Assembly: GCA_905233985.1 (NCBI GenBank)
Contig: CAJOFA010000003.1
Location: 166,986-230,985, forward strand
Reading direction: 5' to 3'
DNA from: an uncultured Prevotella sp.
Lineage (GTDB): Bacteria; Bacteroidota; Bacteroidia; Bacteroidales; Bacteroidaceae
DNA length: 64,000 nt
Below are positions 25,061 through 33,897 of this stretch, piece by piece. The translations under genes and the position numbers were made by a program. The notes under the pieces were generated by a model. That model was not told the DNA's origin and searched no databases. It saw only the letters and a program-made list of their open reading frames with translations. Position 1 is the stretch's first letter. The number at the start of each line of letters is the position of its first letter.

Positions 25061-26272
25061 ATGATAGGTGTTGTATATTTGGGAAATAATCCAAAGACGC
25101 AAGAACGCCTGAAATACATACCTGGACAGTCTGTTCGTATGACAACTGCCTACAAGGAAGCGGCTCAATTATGCACTCCCCGGTTGCATAATGAGCATTT
25201 TATTGTCTTCTTTGAACGCAACATACGAAATGAAGACATCACTGCCATCACCTATCTTCGTAAGAAAAGCACTGACATCTACATCATCCTTTTAACAGAT
25301 CCGCTGACGGAAGAAGACCGCAAGGTGTATCAAAAGTGTGGTATTAATGATACTATAGAGAAGAATGCCTCTGTTACGGATTTGAACAAAAAGATCCGGT
25401 TCATTTCAGAGCGCGAAAGTATTTTGTTCAATGATCATGACGCAAAATACAAAATCCTGAAATTTAAAATCCCCGTTTGGAAGCGCCTGTTTGACATCTT
25501 CTTCTCGGGATTGGCCATCATATTCCTCTCACCAGTATTTATTATAACCGCTCTAGCTATTCGAATAGAGAGCAAGGGGCCCATATTGTTCAAATCAAAG
25601 CGAGTAGGTACTAATTATACCGTCTTCGACTTCCTCAAATTCCGTAGCATGTATGTAGATGCAGAGAAACGGCTAAAGGAAGTCAGCAAGGACCACAACC
25701 AATACGCAGAAAAGAACGAAGAGGAGGATGAGGAATACAAGTCAGTCATCACCTCTCCACTTGGTGAAGAAGCCGAACAGCAGATGTACGACATGGGCAT
25801 GGAATCAGAAATGATGATCAGTGATGAGGAAGTTATGCTTGTCGGCGACGACTTTGTTGTTGCGGAAAGTGACTTCAACAAGCAGAAGGAAGAAGATATT
25901 AACAACGCATTTGTAAAAGTGGAGAACGACCCGCGTATCACCAAGGTGGGACGTTTCATCCGAAAATATAGTATTGATGAGCTCCCGCAGCTCTTTAACA
26001 TTCTCAAAGGCGACATGTCCATTGTGGGCAATCGTCCTCTCCCACTCTATGAGGCTGAAAAGCTGACCGTTGACTCCAGTATTGACCGTTTCATGGCACC
26101 TGCCGGCTTGACTGGCCTCTGGCAAGTCGAAGAACGCGGTAAAGGTGGAAACATGTCAGCAGAAGAGCGTAAGCAGTTAGATATCACTTATGGACAAACT
26201 TACAATTTTGCCCTTGACATGAAGATTATCTTCCGTACGCTCACAGCCTTCATTCAGAAAGAAAACGTATAA
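25061..26272 (+). CDS. Initiating phosphoglycosyltransferase with pseudo-receiver domain and acidic insertion
   Basis: A 403-residue bacterial sugar transferase that would place the first sugar phosphate on undecaprenyl phosphate. Residues 1-115 have receiver-like length and order (IVFFERN where the phosphoacceptor loop should be, IILLTDPLTEED, then IEKNAS in place of KPF), but no acidic pocket and no acceptor Asp, so this is a pseudo-receiver. Residues 140-165 form the membrane re-entrant helix. The catalytic domain has LKFRSMYVDAEKRL (193-205), the Asp306-Glu307 pair in YSIDELPQLF, and GNRPLPLYE. About 75 strongly acidic residues (about 212-286) interrupt it just before NDPRITKVGRFIRKY; the usual family has only a short linker there. 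Confidence 0.85.
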   Translation: MIGVVYLGNNPKTQERLKYIPGQSVRMTTAYKEAAQLCTPRLHNEHFIVFFERNIRNEDITAITYLRKKSTDIYIILLTDPLTEEDRKVYQKCGINDTIEKNASVTDLNKKIRFISERESILFNDHDAKYKILKFKIPVWKRLFDIFFSGLAIIFLSPVFIITALAIRIESKGPILFKSKRVGTNYTVFDFLKFRSMYVDAEKRLKEVSKDHNQYAEKNEEEDEEYKSVITSPLGEEAEQQMYDMGMESEMMISDEEVMLVGDDFVVAESDFNKQKEEDINNAFVKVENDPRITKVGRFIRKYSIDELPQLFNILKGDMSIVGNRPLPLYEAEKLTVDSSIDRFMAPAGLTGLWQVEERGKGGNMSAEERKQLDITYGQTYNFALDMKIIFRTLTAFIQKENV

Positions 26273-26311
26273 CCATCAATATCATTACAGAAAACAAAAC
26301 TCGAGTTCAAT

Positions 26312-27248
26312 ATGTATAGGTTAAAAAGGTATTTACTGCTATTCGCTGTTACAGCCATGAGTTCCTCTGCCTTTGCGCAATATGAGAACAGTGGCATCAG
26401 TGCCGGTTTCTTCGATTCCAGTGAGAACAGCACCATCAATTTCTCTACGTTCCACCTGCCGCCATTGGCTGTGCTGTATGAAAACGCCAAGGAGAATCCA
26501 AGAAGCTGAGGAAATTGCCGAAGCAGAGGTTGCCAAACAGAAGAGACATATCTTTTCTTATATTCACGGTCACGCCAGCTACAGTTATGGTAAGACAGAC
26601 ATGTGGGGCAACAACTCATCCACCTACAGTACCATGATTTACCAGTTCCAAGGTAGTGAGCAAAGCTATTGGAACGTAGGTGTTAACTTGGCAGTTCCTT
26701 TGGAAGATATTTTGGATTTGTCGGCAGCAGTGAGACGCAAAAGGATGGAAGTCGAAAGAGCACAAATTCAAAAAGACATGGCCTACGATGAATTAAAAAG
26801 AGAAATTGCGCATCTCTATATTAAAATCACAAATAATTTAGTTGCATTAAAAACTGCCAGTGAGAATGCTGCGATTTATCAGGGAGCAGGTCAATTAAAT
26901 CAAGAAGATTTCCACCAAGGAAACATGAGCATTGAGCAGTTTGCAGACACAAAACGATGGGAACAATCCGCAGTCTCTACTTATCAAAATTTGCAGACAG
27001 CAATTACCCAAGACATCATCACATTAGAATTGATGACTCATACCCCCATCCTTACCAATACAACGACGGAAGTCACATTAAGTGGAAATATAGCAAAGAC
27101 TCAACGTCAACTTGAAAAAGAAAAGAAAGCTCTTGATAAAAAAATCAAAAAAGAAGCAGAAGAAGAGCGCAAAAAGATAGAGAAGCTCGAAAAAGAGGAA
27201 AGAGAAGCAAAGCGCAAGGCAGAGAAAGAAGCTAAAAAAAAGAAATAA
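26312..27248 (+). pseudogene. TolC-like outer-membrane protein gene with a frameshift
   Basis: The start at 26312 gives a signal peptide (MYRLKRYLLLFAVTAMSSSA) and the early part of a TolC-like protein (FHLPPLAVLYENAKENP) and then stops at 26507-26509. From about 26500 the next frame continues with EAEEIAEAEVAKQKRH, a GHASYSYGK segment, VNLAVPLEDIL, and long coiled coils (EVERAQIQKDMAYDELKREIAHLY), to a stop at 27248. One extra base, or a small deletion, near 26500 explains it. The C-terminal 45 residues are an extreme Lys/Glu-rich coiled tail. Its place between the initiating transferase and the co-polymerase suggests an outer-membrane export role. A sequencing error is possible. Confidence 0.7.
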
Positions 27249-27281
27249 CAAATTGATAATAACCCTAAAGCATCATAAACA

Positions 27282-29462
27282 ATGGATACATTTAGATATT
27301 TAGTCCGTTTCTTATATCGCATTCGCTGGTATTTGGTTATCTTACCGCTGATTGCTATGATTATTGCATGGTTCTTGACGCGTCACATGGAGCGCATCTA
27401 TGATACCAACACCACTATTTACACGGGTATGATTACTGGTTATAACATTGAGGGTTCTGGATCTGTTGGTGGTAATTCACAGACCAACATTACCAACCTC
27501 ATGTTGATTATTACTACCGATAACACCATTCACGAGGTGTCCTTGCGACTCTTCGCCCGATGCATGATGTACGGTAATCCCAATAAAGACAACAATTATA
27601 TCTCAGCAGAGCATTTCCGCCAGTTAAGTGCCTCTGTGCCAGCTGATGTCAAAGCACTGATTAAGCATAACAGTGAACCCCAAACTTATGCGAATCTAAA
27701 AGCATATGAAAAGCCAACCAAAGATAACTATATTTTCGGCATTTTGAATTACCACCCATATTTTGGCATTAATAGTATTACCAGCCGGTTGAAAGTTTTA
27801 CAATTAAAAAACAGTGATATTATTGACATCGCTTACTCTGCCAATGACCCAGGTATAGCCTACAACACCTTGGACATCCTGAATGAAGTATTCGCCCGAC
27901 GTTATGCAGAAATTCGTTTTGGTGAAACGAATAATGTCATCAAGTTCTTCGAGCGTGAGGTTGCCCGTCTTTACAAAATTCTGACTAATGCAGAGGACGA
28001 CCTTATTCGCTACAATGTTGCACATCGCATTATCAACTACGGAGAACAAACGAAGATGGTTGCCAATATGGACGCCACCTATAAAACAGAACAGAACAAC
28101 CTGTTGATGGACTATACTACCACTAAGGCCTTGATGGATTACTTAGAGGGTAAATTGGGAAACCGCGCACAAGTCATTCGTTCCAATAAGGAATTTACCA
28201 ATCAAGTTAAAGATATTTCACGTATCCAGTCACGTATTTCTAACCTTCAGCTGATGAGTAGCGAAAATGGAGGAGCGGATGCCCAAGCTCAACAAGAGTT
28301 AGCCCGAGCACAGCAAGACTTACAAAATGCGACAGGCCGAGTTCGTGATTTAACAAGAGAAATAGAAGCTAATATATATAGTACAGAAACAGGTGTTCGA
28401 GCCAATGATATGCTCGGTAAATGGCTGGAACAAGTTTTATTACTTGAAAAGACAAAGGCCATGATGACTGCACAGGACATTATGCGTCAGAAACTGGATC
28501 AGGAATTTTTGTATTTCTCTCCAATTGGAGCAACTCTTGACCGTAAAGCCCGTCATATTGGCTTTATTGAAGGCAACTATATGGAAATGCTAAAAGCATT
28601 GAATGCTGCTCGTTTACGTCAGCGCAACTTGCAGATGTCAACAGCAACACTCCGTGTGCTTAATCCGCCTATGTTCCCGTTAAATGCTCAGCCCACCAAT
28701 CGCATGATGATATTGTTAGGTACGTTGCTTTTGACGTTCATGCTGACTGCTCTGTACTTCTTTATCATCGAACTGCTTGACCGTACATTACGTGACCGTA
28801 TGCGTTCAGAACGTATTACCAAGGTACCAGTTATGGGCTGCTTCCCGAAAGAGAGTAACTTGCGTTATCGCCGCTATAACAAAACCATCTCCGATATGGC
28901 ATTGCACCAGTTGAGCAAAACCCTGCTTCCTCATTTCAAGGAGGGACAGCAGAATGTATTGAACCTCATCTCAACAGATGCTGCCAATGGAAAGAGCTAC
29001 ATAGCACAGGAACTCGAGAATTATTGGATTTCTATTGGTCTGCAGGTTCGTCGTCTTACCTACGATGAAGATTTCTTGGCAGAAGACAGTAAATTCATCT
29101 TGGCAAACGGCATCAAAGATTTGTGTCCTGATATATTGCCCGATGAGATTGCCATCATTGAGTATCCCAACTTAAACGAGAACTCTATTTCACCCGCATT
29201 GTTGAACATGGGTACCGTCAACATGATGGTAACACGTGCAAACCGTACTTGGAAAGATGTTGACCAGAAAGCATTGAACGAAGTAGAAGCCATGTTAGAT
29301 GAAGAGCATAAGAATACGTTGTATATGTATCTGACTGAAGCAAGCCGCTATGCAGTGGAAGAATTTACAGGTCAGTTACCACCTTACACCAAGTTCAAGA
29401 ACTTTGTCTATCGTATCTCTCAGTTAGGTCTGACCGCAACAGAAAATTCTCATGCGAAATAA
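27282..29462 (+). CDS. Wzz/Wzc-like polysaccharide co-polymerase with decayed kinase domain
   Basis: A 726-residue inner-membrane protein. A first membrane helix (about residues 12-31, RWYLVILPLIAMIIAWFLTR) and a second (about 475-500, MMILLGTLLLTFMLTALYFF) enclose a long periplasmic part with coiled coils, the layout of chain-length determinants. The cytoplasmic tail resembles a BY-kinase: LISTDAANGKSYIAQEL keeps GKS of Walker A, but the following Walker A' position reads RRLTYDEDF rather than DxDxR, no Walker B is evident, and there is no Tyr cluster at the C-terminus. It probably controls polymer length and export without tyrosine kinase activity. The first ATG is 33 bases after the TolC-like gene. 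Confidence 0.8.
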   Translation: MDTFRYLVRFLYRIRWYLVILPLIAMIIAWFLTRHMERIYDTNTTIYTGMITGYNIEGSGSVGGNSQTNITNLMLIITTDNTIHEVSLRLFARCMMYGNPNKDNNYISAEHFRQLSASVPADVKALIKHNSEPQTYANLKAYEKPTKDNYIFGILNYHPYFGINSITSRLKVLQLKNSDIIDIAYSANDPGIAYNTLDILNEVFARRYAEIRFGETNNVIKFFEREVARLYKILTNAEDDLIRYNVAHRIINYGEQTKMVANMDATYKTEQNNLLMDYTTTKALMDYLEGKLGNRAQVIRSNKEFTNQVKDISRIQSRISNLQLMSSENGGADAQAQQELARAQQDLQNATGRVRDLTREIEANIYSTETGVRANDMLGKWLEQVLLLEKTKAMMTAQDIMRQKLDQEFLYFSPIGATLDRKARHIGFIEGNYMEMLKALNAARLRQRNLQMSTATLRVLNPPMFPLNAQPTNRMMILLGTLLLTFMLTALYFFIIELLDRTLRDRMRSERITKVPVMGCFPKESNLRYRRYNKTISDMALHQLSKTLLPHFKEGQQNVLNLISTDAANGKSYIAQELENYWISIGLQVRRLTYDEDFLAEDSKFILANGIKDLCPDILPDEIAIIEYPNLNENSISPALLNMGTVNMMVTRANRTWKDVDQKALNEVEAMLDEEHKNTLYMYLTEASRYAVEEFTGQLPPYTKFKNFVYRISQLGLTATENSHAK

Positions 29463-29468
29463 GTATTC

Positions 29469-31013
29469 ATGAATATTTCAAATACTAAATATTCGAGTTT
29501 TGTCCAAAACAACGGAGGAAGAGTATTATTGCTCTTTCTCCTGTTTTTGCTTGCAATTTACCAATTCGTTACAGCAGGTTTTAATTCATTTGCCATCGTA
29601 TGTGCTATTCCATTAATAGCATTGGTGGTCATTGCCACATTTAAATACCCTCTTATTCCATTTTGGGCCCTTATTTTTATCAACTATTTTATCATGTGGC
29701 GAGGTAAGCCTGCATTACATATACCCGCCTCATTGCCGAATGAACTTCTTGAAATTATCTTAATAGCATTAGCTTTAATCGATGTTAAATATGCACGTTT
29801 TGAGCGATGTGCTAATATGATGTTATATGCCCTACTCATTTGGTGTGGTTTTTGTATTCTAGAAGTTCTCAATGATACGTGTGGCATTGGACTTGATGTA
29901 GCTTCATGGTACACGACAGCACGATCTATGGCATTCCAAATAATGTATGCCTTCATTGTTTTTTCATTATACATTTCCAATCCCAAGGTATTAAATAAAT
30001 ACCTAATTTTTTGGGGATGTCTTGCTTTCTATGCCGTCTTTTGGGTATGGAAACAAAAAACATTTGGTTTTAATGATTTAGAGAATTCATGGATTCAAGG
30101 AGCAGGAAGATCAACCCATATTATCCAAGGAGGTACGCTAATACGTTATTTTTCCATCTTTAATGACGCAGCCAATTTTGGTATTGGCATTGCATCAACA
30201 GCTGTAGCGTTTATCATATTTGGCATTACTAGTAAAATAAGGAAATATAAAATTTTCTTTTTAATTATAGGAATTGCTTGTGTTTGGGCTATGTTCCAGT
30301 CTGGAACACGAACTGCCATTGCATGTCTAATGGCAGGTTTTATTGCCTATGTATTCTTGTCAAAGTCTATAAAGATTGCGATACCATTTACTCTGCTCTT
30401 TGGCGCCTTTGTATTTATTTTGGCTTTTACCAATATTGGAAATGGAAATCAGCAGATTCGACGTATGCGTTCGGCGTTTAACAGGAATGACGCATCTGCT
30501 AATGCTCGAACAATGAACCAAGAGGCCATGAAAAAATATCTTGCAGAAGCTCCATGGGGCATAGGAATGCATGTGGGATATAAACATGTACCAGCAAACA
30601 ACAAATACACATTCATGGCCACAGTCCCTCCAGATTCTGAATATGTTTTTATTTGGATTCACACAGGTATAATCGGTATTACAATATTCTTAATATGTAC
30701 AGCCATTATGTTTTTGGGGGCATGTTGGATAGTATTTTTCCGTATAAAGAATCCGTCCTTACGAGGAATCGGTGCTGGTTTCTGTTGCGCTTTTGTCTCT
30801 CAACAATTAGGAGCATATGGCAACCAGGTATTAATGCAATTTTCCAATTGTCTTGTTTTCTATGGAGGCCTTACGATTGTTTACGTTCTTCCATATATTG
30901 AAAAAGAATGGGTAGAATATGAGAGCAAACAACTTGCCATCCAAGAAGAGAAAAAACGAATTAAAATTGAGAAGAGGGAAAAATCAAGAATAAAAAATCT
31001 CCTACCATGGTAA
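29469..31013 (+). CDS. O-antigen polymerase/ligase-like membrane protein (Wzy candidate)
   Basis: A 514-residue protein with about ten membrane segments and one larger periplasmic loop (residues about 330-400, with RMRSAFNRNDASANARTMNQ and WGIGMHVGYKH), the usual layout of the O-antigen ligase/polymerase superfamily. Arg residues in FQSGTRTAIACLMAG fit the family pattern. The C-terminus is a 35-residue basic, charged tail. It lies 6 bases after the co-polymerase gene, which supports a role as the Wzy polymerase of this locus; a ligase role cannot be excluded. Confidence 0.78.
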   Translation: MNISNTKYSSFVQNNGGRVLLLFLLFLLAIYQFVTAGFNSFAIVCAIPLIALVVIATFKYPLIPFWALIFINYFIMWRGKPALHIPASLPNELLEIILIALALIDVKYARFERCANMMLYALLIWCGFCILEVLNDTCGIGLDVASWYTTARSMAFQIMYAFIVFSLYISNPKVLNKYLIFWGCLAFYAVFWVWKQKTFGFNDLENSWIQGAGRSTHIIQGGTLIRYFSIFNDAANFGIGIASTAVAFIIFGITSKIRKYKIFFLIIGIACVWAMFQSGTRTAIACLMAGFIAYVFLSKSIKIAIPFTLLFGAFVFILAFTNIGNGNQQIRRMRSAFNRNDASANARTMNQEAMKKYLAEAPWGIGMHVGYKHVPANNKYTFMATVPPDSEYVFIWIHTGIIGITIFLICTAIMFLGACWIVFFRIKNPSLRGIGAGFCCAFVSQQLGAYGNQVLMQFSNCLVFYGGLTIVYVLPYIEKEWVEYESKQLAIQEEKKRIKIEKREKSRIKNLLPW

Positions 31014-31061
31014 TGACTTAACCAAACTCCTATTACCCAAATAGGTAAAAAGAAGATAAAG

Positions 31062-32807
31062 ATGAAGAATCTCCTTAAGATTAATGTGACCTTTCTGGTT
31101 ATGTTTATGATGTCAATCGTAAACTTATTGTTCGTCCATTACTATTTTTTACAAACGATTGCACTGGAAATGGACAGCTTTAAAACCTCATACCTTGACA
31201 ATCTGCTGGCCTGTCTATTGGATGTGACATTCATCTTAGCCATAGTTTGGATTTTTACGCTTAGGAGGCTCCGAATCAGTTTGGGCATCACCTTTTTCAT
31301 CACTTTAATCTGGTCTTTCTGTAATGCATTCTATGCACGTTTCTTCCATCAATATCTTTCATGGTCATCCATAGGGCAGGCAGGAAATCTGACAGACCCC
31401 ATTGTGGTTGACAGCATGATGGTAGGCTTCCAATTTATCGACCTTTATTATCCGCTGATGGCCATACTATTCTGTTGGCTATATATAAGATACAAACATC
31501 AAGATGTAAAGAGCAATAGCCTACGTTCAATTTTAATGACGTGGCTATGCTGCATAGTCATGTGTCTGACAGTCCACTCTTTGTATCTTTTCCATCCAAC
31601 AAAATCCATTATTTCCGTATATGAAAAAACAATGTTTACACCTCCTCTATACAACTCACTATGGCCAAATTGGACTGTGTTTCATAAAGGTTTTTTCAGA
31701 AGAATCATCCTTGAACAGCTTACTCGTGAAAGCGACATAAAACTGACTAAGGAGCAAGAGCAAGAGATTGAAAAGGAATATACAGACTATCATCAAAGAG
31801 TGACCCAACGGACTGCTTCAGACCATGTCAAAAACATTATCTTCATTCTCGTAGAGTCTTATCTGTCTGTTACCTCAGATTTATTTGTTGACGGAAAGGA
31901 AATCACCCCTAACCTCAATCAATTAAAACGCGACAGTAATGTTTATTACAATGGTCACATGCATCCTAATGTGGCAACAGGAGAATCTTCCGACGGACAA
32001 TTTATATATATGACCGGGATATTACCTTTACACTCTGAAATAACTGTAAGTAAGGCAAAAGACAACACACTAATTGGTCTTCCTAAACTACTAAAGGAAG
32101 CTACGCCAAAGATGCAGTCTGCAATCTTGATTCCCACAAATCCTACTCTATGGGAACAAGATACAATGTCCCCATCGTATGGTTTTGACAAATTATATTC
32201 AAAAATAGATTATCAAGAGGACATGAACGATAAAGAAGACTCAGATATGGGAGACGACAAAATAATCGCATATGCCTCGGAAAAAGACAAATTATTATGT
32301 CCTCCTTTCTTTTTTATGATATTAACGATGTCCACTCATCACCCATATACCACATATATTGAACATGGTTTTCAAATAAACGATAAAAACATAACAGAAA
32401 AGTATAGAAACTATCTTATTAACTGCCACTATACTGACATGATGATTGGCAAATACTTGCAAAATCTTAAAGACAAAGGACTTTACGATACAAGTATGAT
32501 AGTAATCGCATCAGACCATGATGCCCATCTCAAATTTCTAGATATGGAAGGGAAAATATCTAATGAACTTCCCTTCTATATCATTAACGGTGGTATTGAC
32601 AACGCCAGGGCATGGACTGGCGAATGTAATCAATTGGATGTATATACGACCATCCTCGATATCATGGGTATAGATAGTAAATGGAGGGGATTAGGACATA
32701 CACTTCTCAACAAGGAATACCAGAACTCTGTCACCGACAAGATACAAGAACTCTCTGACTGGATAATTTATAGTAATTATTTCAAAGACAAGAACAACCA
32801 TCCATAA
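31062..32807 (+). CDS. LTA-synthase-like sulfatase-family membrane transferase
   Basis: A 581-residue protein with about five N-terminal membrane helices (residues 1-180) and a periplasmic alkaline-phosphatase-fold domain. The metal ligand Glu265 is in FILVESYLS, as in LtaS, and the nucleophile region reads ATGESSDGQF (about 305-314), with Ser309 at the position of the catalytic Thr of LtaS. Later metal ligands fit STHHPYTTY and ASDHDAHLKF. Family members move phosphoglycerol or phosphoethanolamine from lipid donors, or hydrolyse sulfate esters. In a polysaccharide locus, a phospho-substituent transferase is the best guess. The Ser-for-Thr exchange is unusual among LTA synthases and needs care. 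Confidence 0.78.
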   Translation: MKNLLKINVTFLVMFMMSIVNLLFVHYYFLQTIALEMDSFKTSYLDNLLACLLDVTFILAIVWIFTLRRLRISLGITFFITLIWSFCNAFYARFFHQYLSWSSIGQAGNLTDPIVVDSMMVGFQFIDLYYPLMAILFCWLYIRYKHQDVKSNSLRSILMTWLCCIVMCLTVHSLYLFHPTKSIISVYEKTMFTPPLYNSLWPNWTVFHKGFFRRIILEQLTRESDIKLTKEQEQEIEKEYTDYHQRVTQRTASDHVKNIIFILVESYLSVTSDLFVDGKEITPNLNQLKRDSNVYYNGHMHPNVATGESSDGQFIYMTGILPLHSEITVSKAKDNTLIGLPKLLKEATPKMQSAILIPTNPTLWEQDTMSPSYGFDKLYSKIDYQEDMNDKEDSDMGDDKIIAYASEKDKLLCPPFFFMILTMSTHHPYTTYIEHGFQINDKNITEKYRNYLINCHYTDMMIGKYLQNLKDKGLYDTSMIVIASDHDAHLKFLDMEGKISNELPFYIINGGIDNARAWTGECNQLDVYTTILDIMGIDSKWRGLGHTLLNKEYQNSVTDKIQELSDWIIYSNYFKDKNNHP

Positions 32808-33569
32808 ATGATGAAAAGGAAAGGATTCGCTTTCATCCTCCTACTCATTCCTGCCGTTCTCATTTTCGTAATATGGGAGCGGGCTCCATTGAAAGGCGAA
32901 GATTGGAGCAAACAAACTCTCTACGTAGGTTTATTGGACATTTGGTATGGAGTCTCGACAGATAAAAGGGCCCACGCTCTATGGATAGATGATGACAGTA
33001 GCGAAGGAATCTTCACCGTCAAGAAGATTGCCGATGACATAAATATCAATCCAACCTTTGCCGTTATTGCCGATAAGATGGAAGATCAAGTTGCTGATTC
33101 ATTAGCATCATGGCAAAGACATGGAGCAGGAATTGTATTACACGGATTACGGCACGAACGATGGAAAGATTGGGATGAGAATCAAATCAGAAGAGACATT
33201 AGACAAAGTATAATAAGATTGCATGAACAAGGTTTTGACACTACAAAGATTTTGAAGTTCATCATACCACCTCACGGATGCAATACGAGTGCCATACGAA
33301 AAGTAATCTACGAAGAAGGCTATCAGATGATATCTGGTGCAAGTTTGATAAATCCTGACCGGCAGGTGTTTCAACTAGGCCGTATTGCTATTACGCCTCA
33401 GACAGACACTGTGGTTATGCGCAAAACACTACAAAAAGCATATAATAGGAATGCCTTTGTTATCTTCAGCACACATTCTTCGATTCCATCATGGTTTTCC
33501 GAAGAAAAAACTAGACAAATTATTTCAATCGCTAAAGAAATCGGATTCGAATTTAAATTTTGTGACTAA
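32808..33569 (+). CDS. Polysaccharide deacetylase-like protein (NodB/CE4 fold)
   Basis: A 253-residue protein with an N-terminal membrane anchor or signal (residues 5-23). The NodB motifs are recognisable: WIDDDSSEG near 59-67 (motif 1, normally TFDD), VLHGLRHERW at 110-119 (motif 2, with His112 and His116), IIPPHGCNTSAI near 158 (motif 3, normally RPPxG) and IFSTHSSIPSW (motif 5-like). It may remove acetyl groups from the exopolysaccharide in the periplasm. Its start codon directly abuts the stop of the LTA-synthase-like gene, so the two are translated from one message. Confidence 0.72.
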   Translation: MMKRKGFAFILLLIPAVLIFVIWERAPLKGEDWSKQTLYVGLLDIWYGVSTDKRAHALWIDDDSSEGIFTVKKIADDININPTFAVIADKMEDQVADSLASWQRHGAGIVLHGLRHERWKDWDENQIRRDIRQSIIRLHEQGFDTTKILKFIIPPHGCNTSAIRKVIYEEGYQMISGASLINPDRQVFQLGRIAITPQTDTVVMRKTLQKAYNRNAFVIFSTHSSIPSWFSEEKTRQIISIAKEIGFEFKFCD

Positions 33570-33573
33570 AACA

Positions 33574-33605
33574 TTTGGTCGAAAAGCAAAAAATATCTAC
33601 CTTTG
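33574..33605 (+). promoter_or_regulatory. Promoter of the ACP-MBOAT-SGNH unit
   Basis: TTTG (33574-33577) and TACCTTTG (33598-33605) are separated by 20 bases, among the best promoters in the window. The leader to the ACP start is about 40 bases. It lies directly after the deacetylase-like gene, so this unit can be expressed on its own. Confidence 0.75.
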
Positions 33606-33650
33606 CAATGACACAAATCATATAATTGTTCATTTAGTAAAACAAACATT

Positions 33651-33890
33651 ATGGAAAGAAACGATATCATAAATCGTGTGCAGGAGGTTTTCCGCGACGA
33701 GTTGGAGTTAGACGACTTGGTACTAACAGACGAGACCACCGCCGATGATGTGGAAGAATGGGACTCGCTGTCACATGTACAATTGGTTGTTGCCCTGGAA
33801 AAGGCCTTTAACATCAAGTTCACTTCCCGCGAAATCCTTTCATGGGACAACGTTGGCGACCTCGTAGACTGTATCGAAAAGAAACTATAA
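33651..33890 (+). CDS. Acyl carrier protein (DltC-like role proposed)
   Basis: A 79-residue acidic carrier protein with the phosphopantetheine attachment Ser39 in EEWDSLSHVQLVVALEK. It is not the housekeeping AcpP (no fabF or fabD nearby; motif DSLSHVQ rather than DSLDTVE). The MBOAT gene starts 7 bases after its stop and the SGNH gene follows, giving the same gene kinds as dltC-dltB-dltD of Gram-positive bacteria. The likely job is to present an activated small acyl group to the MBOAT protein; FkbH, encoded 3 kb away, is the proposed loading enzyme. Confidence 0.9.
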   Translation: MERNDIINRVQEVFRDELELDDLVLTDETTADDVEEWDSLSHVQLVVALEKAFNIKFTSREILSWDNVGDLVDCIEKKL

Positions 33891-33897
33891 CTGACAG

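Noticed and set aside
26490..26515. Programmed +1 frameshift in the TolC-like gene
   Set aside because: The site lacks a known slippery or stop-stall context such as that of prfB, and the family is not known to use recoding. A plain indel is simpler.
33651..33890. Housekeeping fatty-acid AcpP
   Set aside because: The attachment motif and the gene neighbours (MBOAT and SGNH) differ from those of the fatty-acid synthesis cluster.
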